DNA of 64,000 nucleotides from Schistosoma mansoni (taxonomy: Eukaryota > Platyhelminthes > Trematoda > Strigeidida > Schistosomatidae), in contig NW_017385987.1 of the NCBI RefSeq assembly GCF_000237925.1, positions 806,001 to 870,000 of the forward strand, given 5' to 3'. Shown piece by piece: positions 56,336 to 64,000 of this stretch (within the stretch, counting starts at the first letter, position 1; each line of letters starts with the position of its first letter). The position numbers and the translations under genes are program-made. Under the pieces are notes generated by a model. It was given only the letters and a program-made list of their open reading frames with translations, did not search any database and was not told where the DNA came from.

Positions 56336-57734
56336 ACTATCTTTATTTTGGGATAGAAGTAACTAGCTCCATTGACGTCTATGTCTATATGAATTAAATA
56401 ATTTTATAACATAATATGGTGTTAAAGAAAGAATTTAATCGTTATTATAATCTACCAACTAATCTTTTGATGTATTTAAAAAAATACTGAGTGAGAAAGA
56501 ATTTTTCGTCAGACAGTATTTTTAAGCTGAATAAACTTTCAATCAAATTAGATAAATTGACGTCACTGTAGACTTTATCTAAGCTTAGATGGCTGGTGAT
56601 ATATATGGGGTAAGTTATTGCTGTCTATAGTTACTGTACAGTGGCAAAACCATACAGGGGAATAGTTGCATTCTGCAAAGTTAAGAGATAATATCTATGA
56701 GTGCTGTACGTGTTTGGATTTCTAAAGTAGAATCAGTTTCCCCATAATTGTAAAGGAACCGTTTAAAAGCATAAAAGAAATCTAATTATCGAACGTTTTT
56801 TTGTCTTATAAATAGAATAAAATTATATGCCTTCTACATTATTAATCTTACCATTGTCACTATTTTCTTATATTAAATAACTATTTTAGGTAACTTCTTT
56901 TTATAGAAACTTTTTTCATAGTTGATTCGCGGTTAGAACTATTGTGAAGTCGAATACACGGAAAAATGTGTCCAATCATGATAGTGAAACTTGCTAGAAA
57001 ACTACTTAATAAATCAAGTTATTTTTTTAATACAAAATTTCAAGTGGATTTTTTGTCTATTGTCTCGTTTTATTTACATATATACGTAACTATTTCCACA
57101 CTATGGGTAAATATTTATGTTCAAACTACCATATATCAACTAGCTTAGTACTAGTTAAATGTAAAAAAATAAGTCTTTCATTGAACAAAATGAAGGCTAT
57201 TAGTGGAGTGATTTTTCAGACATCTCCTTTGTACGCAGAACATTAGGTAAACATCACTGAAACTTTTTTTCGGATTAATAAATAGCAAATTTTTAGTCTT
57301 TTGAAGTTTCCTAAAACTATTGCGATCAATCAAGAGAGACCAAATTTATGAGTTCAAAAAACCACCATCGTTAATCTGTAATTTTCTTGATAGCATACAC
57401 TTCATTTTGTCATATGATAATTCTTTGGATTCTTGTTTCTAGTTAAGCTACTTTATCATATTTTTTTTCAACTCTATTGTATTTCACTAATTTTGTGCAC
57501 TTTGAACTACCTGAAGTTTGCCTATTTTAATTTTGATTCCTATCTTATCACTGATGTGTTTTTTTTATGTTACTCAAGCAGCATTTTGTTCCTTTCGTAT
57601 TATTAAATATTTCAGTATTTTTAACAAGGCTTTGTTTTTTAGATTTGGAATACTACCAATTGTAAGCTAGTAATGAGGATTTATCAGAATAGGGGTTTGT
57701 GGAGATTGTAGTAATTTAAGAGTTGAATTCATGA

Positions 57735-57925
57735 GTCGAGATGTCGTAGTAATCTAGTGTCTAAGCGTTTGCGCGTGAGACCGAAGGTCTTGTGTTTGAG
57801 TCTCTCCTGCGAGATCGTGGATGAGCGCTGCTGAGGAGTCGAATACTAGGGCGAAACGGGCGTCTAGTGCTTCCAGGTCTTCAATGATTGTCTGGCTTAA
57901 ATCGACTCATGAATGAGAATTTAAC
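57735..57925 (+). mobile_element. SINE-B copy with intact ribozyme core
   Basis: Box A (taatctagtgtctaagcg, about 57750) and box B-like tgtttgagtct (about 57793) precede the hammerhead (57825-57870). It ends aaatcgactcatgaatgag. It lies 190 bp from the TRIM9-like exon at 58112, antisense to the gene. Confidence 0.83.
57825..57870 (+). ncRNA. Hammerhead ribozyme in SINE-B, core intact, weak stem II
   Basis: Stem I is GCGCTG (57825-57830) with TAGTGC (57865-57870), six pairs of which two are G.U. Core CTGAGGA is at 57831-57837. Stem II is only three pairs (GTC with GGC) because the fourth is G.G. GAAA is at 57853-57856. Stem III is ACG/CGT with a 2-nt loop. Triplet GTC ends at 57864. All catalytic residues are present. 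Confidence 0.7.
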
Positions 57926-58111
57926 AAAATAAAGGAATTCGTTTATCCTTAACTAATTATTCCTGTTCTCCGAAGGTTATTAAAGAGAATTGTGTATGAA
58001 ATACATCCAACTGTCTAAATTATTTATTTGTCGATTTTTTTTGAATATTTCACTTGAATTACTTATTAAGTACTGAAAACAATTTACAGTTTACATTGTA
58101 CATCAACTCAC

Positions 58112-58250
58112 AATCTGACGTCTGTAGACAAATTCGTTCACTGTATTGGCTTTCACCAGCTTGATTGTGTGCTTTAACGCGAGCACGATAGACGGAACGA
58201 AAGTGTAAACCTTCGACAGTGCACATTGTTTCAACACCCCGATAAACTTT
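58112..58250 (-). CDS. TRIM9: TRIM9/67-like E3 ligase, internal exon (end of FN3)
   Basis: A 139-nt exon between acceptor ..gttcatatttag and donor T|gtgagt. It is too short to stand out as an ORF. It encodes [46 protein letters not shown] and one base of the next codon. This matches TRIM9 EVYVG.ETMCTVDGLHFNST, YNARVKAFNKTGVSPYS.. and LQTSE, the last strands of the fibronectin type III domain. The final T joins TT of the 51301-51525 exon, giving QTSD-F-TWFHLD against QTSE-V-AWFAFD. The phase at its 5' side is 0. Earlier exons were not found between here and 64000. Confidence 0.92.
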
Positions 58251-58879
58251 CTAAATATGAACAAAAGTAATTTTAAAAAAATATGTAAATTATGAAAATC
58301 TCGTTAAAAAAACCTGTAGTAATTATATAAATGATTTTGTAATCATATTATTTAACGGTTCGTTAATTCATAAATGATTACGAAAATCGGTTTATTTGAA
58401 TTTGAAGTAATAATTAGTGAATTATACAACAAAATTCAATGAATCGTCAATAATTTCAGGAATTTAAAAGTTCTAATTCATCAGTATGAAACAAAGTCAA
58501 AAAAAATCATTGGGAACATCTGGTAGTTTTCTTTCTCAGATGGCTATAACTTATAAAGTATTGAACCAATATCATCTACATAATATTTACTAGCATTTCA
58601 CAGGCTCACCTCTAAATATATTCCTAAAATTTAAAACATTAAAACTACTGAAAAAAATCGAACAGTTTTTCGGAATATTATGGTATCGGTAGATGTTTGT
58701 AAAGTAAGTCAAAGTTATTTTAAAGATATAAGTTTTGAAGAGTATGCTTGGAACGTTAAGCATCTAATTTTTTACTTTCAATCACTTATCAGTAAATTCT
58801 GTGGAAAACTGTATATTCCTTGCTGTTCGAGAAATTCTATGAAACAGAATATATATTATCTGAATAATACATGAGCGAT

Positions 58880-59320
58880 TTTATATAGTTGAAATCATGA
58901 GTCTATTGAAGCTAGACCACCATGGAAAAACCTGGAAGTACTGAACAGCCGTTTCGTCCTATTGTGGGACTCCTCAACAGTGCGCATCTACGATACCGCC
59001 TTGCGAGATTCAAATTCAGGACCTATCAGTCTCGCGTGCAAGCGCTTAACCACTAGACCACTGGAGTTGGACATTAACACCGTTGAATGCCGGCCGGCTC
59101 AGTGGTCTAGAGGTTAAGCGCTTGCACACGAGACTGATAGGTCCTGGGTTCGAATTTCGTAAGGCGGAATCGAGGATGCGAGCTGCTGAGGAGTCCCACA
59201 ATAGAACGAATCGGCCGTCTAGTGCTTCCAGGTTTTCCATTGTGGTCAGGCTTCAATTAACTCATGATTTCAACTACATAAAATTACTAAAATCTCCACA
59301 AAACCCTCTTCTAACATATA
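58880..59320. mobile_element. Head-to-head SINE-B pair upstream of a TRIM9 exon
   Basis: 58880-59062 minus: full SINE-B with stem II intact but C3 lost (TTGAGGA). 59090-59320 plus: full SINE-B (box A tggtctagaggttaagcg, box B gggttcgaatttc) with CTGAGGA but GAATC for GAAAC. The roughly 27-bp centre is the SINE-B 5' flank plus gccggccggc, the same junction as the pair at 37125-37485. Both ribozymes are probably inactive. Confidence 0.87.
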
Positions 59321-60239
59321 CAATTGTAAAGTCGAATAAATGCCATTTAGACAAAGGATATTTTAAACAAACTAATTGTTCAGGAAAAAAACATAATTTT
59401 ACTAAAAAAATTGCGAAAAACAAAGACATTTAATTTACTTTAATTGCCCATCTATCGCTTACTCCTTATTTAAGTATCAGCTAAGAAGAATATAATTTAT
59501 AATAGTTGTCTTGTGAAATACTTCAAATTACATTGTGTTTTTCTGGTTATGTTTACTGTGTTTTAAGAGCCGGTTCGGTTACATATAATTTTGATATCAA
59601 CTGAATGTAATCTAATGACCTATTACCAAAAGATCGTTGAAAATAAGCGATAATATTTGAATGAGAATAGAACTGAATCGTTCTCTTTTACTTTCTAAGT
59701 TTTCCTCAATATTTTTTTTATTCGAGTAATCATAATTATCAGGAAATTCGATTGTTTTTTGAACACATAGTAAATGATTAAATTAGGAAAAAAAATTAGG
59801 GAGTGAAATTATTCACACAATTGGGTAAAAAAAAGGCTTATTCTCTATTTACTACTAAATATCTAACTCTGCCCATGGGCTTGAAATATATATGATACAT
59901 GTATGAATATGTATATTCATGTATGTATATACCCTATACAAAATGAGAAATATTAACATCAATTCAAGACATCAATAAATTAACAAAATTGGATTTTCTT
60001 TTTATCTCTATGATAATAATCATTGTTATGATAATTTAAAAAGTATTCGAATCTTATTTTTTGCCTTATTCTCATATTTATATTATTAGATTGAGTTTTA
60101 TAGATATAGTTACCTTGTTTTGTTGTTGGAATTCTTTTATATTCCTCTTGTGAGAGAAGTATATCCGAAGGTAAAAAAAAGATTTTCAAAATGTATTATT
60201 TAATTATCTTTATAAAAATCTAATAAATACATGATATTT
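59321..60239. other. AT-rich intronic or upstream DNA
   Basis: Probably another TRIM9-like intron. No exon or repeat that I can support. Confidence 0.4.
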
Positions 60240-60610
60240 TCATTTGTATTGGTTGTTTGAATTTTTTGTTGTTGATGTTATGGAGTACAGTTGATCAGTA
60301 TCTTTAGGCATATAAATGAGTATTCTGTGAGGACTGACCCTATGTTAACATCAAGTCCGAAGAAGTTCAGTCAGATTTGGATGATAGAAAGAAGTGAAGT
60401 CTATATTCTCTCCTACTTGGGACTCATTAGCTGAATATACCTGCACCTCAGTGTTGATGTTAGCCCAAGGTTTCAGACGAAATATCTTATGATTTAAACA
60501 CCCAACACGTTATCCATTTAGTTACTGAGTTCGAACAGCCACTGGTTTGCGCAATGGGGTGAATTTTAACCCATCTATTCTAGTTATTTGGATTTTTTGT
60601 TGATTTAACC
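60240..60610 (-). mobile_element. SM-alpha SINE, very old copy (about 1.1 units)
   Basis: Minus-strand copy recognisable by the tail (ttggttgtttgaattttttg), the head (RC gttactgagttcgaac near 60524) and the ribozyme region (gactcattagctgaatata). The core reads CTAATGA and GAAAC is lost, so it is inactive. A second tail-like motif starts near 60583. Confidence 0.72.
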
Positions 60611-60717
60611 GATATGACATCATTACTTTATAATGTAGTGGCGAATCTAGATTTTTATTAGAATGCTTAGGAAAATAGTAAATAAAAAAATAATCCAGTT
60701 TTTTTGGAACTAATTGA

Positions 60718-61013
60718 CCTGTGGTGGTCGGTATTCGATATTATCCTTAAACTTCGTATATTGTCCATCCTGATGACCATTACGAGATAACGCCCTAACG
60801 GTGTATAAATCAGAAGGCGAATACGAAGGGTTGATTGCGTTTATTATTGGACCACACACAGATATCCAGAATTACAGGCACATTAAGCAAGCATGAAAGA
60901 GTAGTGCCGTAAAGCAAGCGAGTGAGTGTGCGAGTCGAATGAGCGAGAGGATGATCGAGTCAATGAACGAGTGTGCGGATCAGCGAGTCAACGAGTCAGT
61001 GAACAGGATTAAA

Positions 61014-61069
<56 letters not shown>

Positions 61070-61330
61070 TTAAATGAATGAATCATCGAATCAATTAAGC
61101 GACTAATAGTTAGGCTAGCACAATGAATATAAGCGTAGGCAGTGAACAGTGCTCAAGCATACATAATGAAGATACAATAGTTTAGGTAGTTTGTTATTCT
61201 ACGAATGACTCTGTCCGTTAAATAAGTTAACAAAAGAGCTTAACCAAATTAGATATGAACAAACTCAATTGTACGTGAGCTTCTATAGCCCATTTTACAT
61301 AAATTTATCTACCGAGTAACTAAACAAGTT
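60718..61330 (+). mobile_element. Possible LTR-like fossil with (TA)n run
   Basis: GC-richer block starting TGTGGTGGTCGGTATT, which resembles the start of schistosome Gypsy-type LTRs. It contains irregular gagt/gagc units at 60900-61005 and a (TA)n run at 61014-61067. The end is not defined and no partner LTR is seen, so the class is uncertain. Confidence 0.35.
61014..61067. repeat. (TA)n microsatellite
   Basis: Uninterrupted TA dinucleotides for 54 bases, the longest of several TA runs in the window. Confidence 0.97.
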
Positions 61331-62050
61331 CGTCCACGTTTTTCTGAACATCACATTTCTTGATTGAGGACAAAAATACAGGATAAAGATTTAGTTGACA
61401 AGAGGGACAAAATTAAAATGTGAATAGCTTTTGAAGTTATTTACTAAATATCGCTCAGCTTAACCTATTCCTCAAGATTTCATTTTTGTCATAAAACCGA
61501 GGCCACAGGAATCCATAAACATATACTTAATCGTTATGTCCGAAATAGTCCATACAATCTACTTGAATCCAATTCGATACTTACAATTTTTATTTTTATT
61601 GTATTACATACGTCAACAGTTTTAATAGATAGCTGATTAAAGTGAAAATTTCCATTTTGACATTTGATAAATAAAAAGGAACGCATCGAGCGAAGATATT
61701 TCTTTTCAATTAGTTTTTCATCATGGCTCTACACTAATATATATATATATGATTTTCAATAATTAAATAACGCTCATGGAGTAGATACGTTACGTAATAA
61801 TTATATAATGACATCGATTATAAACTAACATTAATTGGAAGAGAAGGATTAATACTAATCAGAGTTATTATTCGGAAATCAATCAGTTGCTACGTTGCAT
61901 AATATATAAAAAAGAGAAGAAAGAACTAACAAAATATTTTGATGAATGGTCAGTAATATAGTAGTTATGTAAGAATCAAGAGACGAATGAAGAGAATAAG
62001 TAAAATACAAAAATACAAAAAATGGAAGGAATAAGATAATTGTTTACCGA

Positions 62051-62175
62051 AATTATGCTACAAACTCCGCTATACCGATGGCCAAGGTAGCGAGAGTGGT
62101 TGTACAAACTTCTTTTGGATACAAAGGTTCGGTTTGTGAATATGAATTGCGATGGCTTCAGCTATGTGCAATAGA
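62051..62175 (-). mobile_element. Penelope-like element, C-terminal scrap
   Basis: The minus-strand frame RLLHIAEAIAIHIHKPNLC, IQKKFVQPLSLPWPSV then stop resembles the end of GIY-YIG-bearing Penelope-like proteins (EAxxIxxxxPxLxxQKxF). It is short and isolated. A LINE C-terminus is the alternative. Confidence 0.5.
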
Positions 62176-62399
62176 CGAGCTCGTAAATAGCTGATTGACT
62201 AATTTAACGATTCATTTTAATAATAACAGACTACTAATATTTTTATGAATAACATTCAATTTAGATATACGCTGTTGATTAACTTGCCACTATCTAGATA
62301 ATATTCATTTTATATTCTAATTTAGAATTTGCATTATTTAAATAGGACGAAATATTTCCTTGTAAAAGCTTGGACCAGATTACGAGGTGAAACGTTGGA

Positions 62400-62525
62400 T
62401 TTACTTAAAATTCATTCGCTGAGATTTTACAAAGATATATTATTCCTATATAATGTCTTACATCAACTCAGCGCCCAGATACTATGGAACTATTGGTTCT
62501 AATTTAGACGAAAGTTCTTATATAT
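62400..62525 (+). repeat. Unclassified dispersed repeat D, copy 3
   Basis: Shares attcattcgctgagatttta, taatgtcttacatcaactca and ctaatttagacgaaagttct with the copies at 30955 and 42205. Starts after a block reading gaggtgaaacgttggattt, absent from copy 1. Confidence 0.68.
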
Positions 62526-62734
62526 TTGTATTATTTATTTAAAGAATTGATGAAGATCAAACTGAAATGGGAAAATAGTTTCATCTAAATGACATTACTT
62601 AGTTAACTGAAATTTGTTAGTTACATTGAATAGAACAATCATAAATGTAACGGATAGAAAAACTTTATAGCCCATTTTATTTAATAGATTAATTTGTCAG
62701 AAGGGGGTTTTGTAGAGATTTTATTAATTTTTAT

Positions 62735-62778
62735 ATGGTTGAAATCATGAGTCAATTGAAGCTAGACCACGATTGTGG
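62735..62778 (-). mobile_element. SINE-B 3' end scrap
   Basis: gttgaaatcatgagtcaatt gaagctagaccac: the last 40 bases of SINE-B in minus orientation. Confidence 0.75.
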
Positions 62779-63504
62779 TTAGTTGGTGATTATTTTTAAA
62801 AAAAATTTAATTTTTTTTAGTTACTATGTTCTCAGTAAGTTTTATAAGTAGTTTAAGTAAAATATGGTATCGGTTAGGTTTATCAAATTAAAAAAATATT
62901 GATGGTGTATGTATGGAAATAATAAGATTTTAAATACCAACCATAGTTCATCTAGTACTTTGGTATTTTGAACTAAAATAAGATACTGATAATCGATATT
63001 ATGCATAGCTTATTAAACAAATACCGAAACTGGATAACTGAAGCTATTGATCAAACTCAATGAAATTTATGAAATATTTGCATTAATTTATACAGATAAC
63101 GCATTAACGGAGACAACTCATTTTAAGTGAGTTTGGACATTTAATTGAAAGCGGTAAAGACTGAAAGAACTATGAGAAGCTACTATATTATAACATTTCA
63201 AATTTTATTGTATCAGCATCAAATATTATGAAGACTATCTGTTAGGACTGTTTATATTTATTTAGTATATAATCAGACCACCTGGAATTATGAAGGCATA
63301 AGCCTGAACTGTTCACTGAATTTACATAAAATTCTCACATCTTGATACAGTTGATTTTGTGAAAGTTATTAGAAATATTCATTTAAAAGTGATTTCAATC
63401 ATGATGTGATATCAGTTGAAGATCCACTAAGAATCAATGAACGCTGTAAAGCGTTTTGACAAAATTACATGTTCGTATAAATTAAGTATTGCAGATTAAT
63501 TTAG
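62779..63504. other. AT-rich spacer
   Basis: No exon, gene or repeat recognised. Confidence 0.4.
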
Positions 63505-63650
63505 GCTAGACTTGTACACCATTGAGTCCTGAATTCGGTTTCAGGTTATAAGGACATGAATGCATACTCTTGAAGAGTTCCACGATAGGACAAAAGGGCC
63601 GTTTGATACTTCCAGGCTCTTAATTATTGTCTAACTTAAACTAGTTTTTG
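63505..63650 (+). mobile_element. SINE-B, old copy
   Basis: Plus-strand copy reduced to a box-B-like tcggtttcaggtt, tcttgaagagttccacgata, ggacaaaagggccgtttgat and acttccaggct. The ribozyme is decayed. Confidence 0.62.
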
Positions 63651-64000
63651 ACCTCAGTGGAATTAGAATGTGTTGAAAGTGGGCATTTATACGTTTTATT
63701 ATGCAAATTTTTAACTCCCACATGTTAGACGATAAAGGATACTTTATAGATTTATTGTGAGCTACTTATAAGGTGTATTCAACAAAATCATTCACAACTT
63801 TAATTTTAAACTTAATCATAGATTTTCTTTCTAAAAACGATCAAAAATTCATATATGACAATTTAGTTCTTACAGTTTCTAGGATGGCAATATTTTAAAC
63901 TGACTGAACCTATCAGCTTATATATATCTTAGTCGAAAGTAGAGTAACACAATAAATTTATAATCTATTCAGCATATATTATTCTTGTTTCGTTTAAATT
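63651..64000. other. AT-rich spacer
   Basis: Nothing recognised up to the window edge. Confidence 0.4.

Larger units (their letters stand above)
51526..58111 (-). other. TRIM9-like intron, 6.59 kb, phase 1
   Basis: Donor gtgagt (58111-58106) and acceptor ending attag (51526-51530). It holds the mapped SINE, LINE and Merlin pieces. 51526-52734, 52931-53519, 55336-56094 and 56341-57734 are AT-rich with no gene or repeat that I can name, except a (TA)n run at about 55585-55597. Confidence 0.85.

Noticed and set aside
59980-60189. Possible upstream TRIM9 exon (minus, ending ..aacaaggtaact)
   Set aside because: A donor-like site exists but the translation (SQEEYKRIPTTKQ) does not resemble the first half of FN3 and the flanks are AT-rich.

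Overview
The window looks like nuclear DNA of a schistosome blood fluke (genus Schistosoma). It is AT-rich, host genes are sparse with very long introns, and the intervening DNA is full of repeats typical of schistosomes. These are SR2-like RTE LINEs, a second LINE family ending in a TAAA-type tail, a Penelope-like element, a Merlin DNA transposon, an old Gypsy-type fossil, SM-alpha-type tRNA-headed SINEs carrying hammerhead ribozymes, and a second tRNA-headed SINE family (here 'SINE-B').

Layout. 1-10 kb is a nest of elements on both strands: an RTE LINE (minus) interrupted by about 1.45 kb of unknown DNA, a broken Gypsy-type fossil (plus) with a 711-bp long-TIR element inside it, a second RTE 5' piece, and three short unrecognised coding-like blocks at 8.5-9.3 kb. 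10-20 kb is AT-rich DNA with an inverted SM-alpha pair, a 0.5-kb element sharing its 3' tail with a LINE, and a Penelope/RTE chimera. A single-exon F-box gene (FBXO4-like) lies on the minus strand at 20.2-21.7 kb. 22-40 kb is intergenic: SINE-B copies, a LINE that split a SINE-B, solo LTRs, an SM-alpha with an intact-looking hammerhead, and a perfect 49-bp foldback.

From 40.8 kb to at least 58.25 kb the minus strand carries the 3' part of a TRIM9/TRIM67-type E3 ligase gene. Three exons encode the end of the FN3 domain, the first half of SPRY, and the rest of SPRY plus the stop. They join in phase through clean GT-AG introns of 10.1 and 6.6 kb that are packed with SM-alpha, SINE-B, LINE, LTR and Merlin pieces. 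Upstream TRIM9 exons (RING, B-box, coiled coil, COS, start of FN3) were not found and probably lie beyond the window.

The most interesting signal is the ribozymes. Two SINE families with different tRNA-like heads both carry a hammerhead motif at the same relative place. Several copies keep every catalytic residue, and two SM-alpha copies show paired (compensatory) stem changes. SM-alpha tandem copies at 46.6 and 54.6 kb share an identical 333-bp period. The two host genes are unrelated ubiquitin-ligase components: an SCF substrate receptor and a RING-type ligase.
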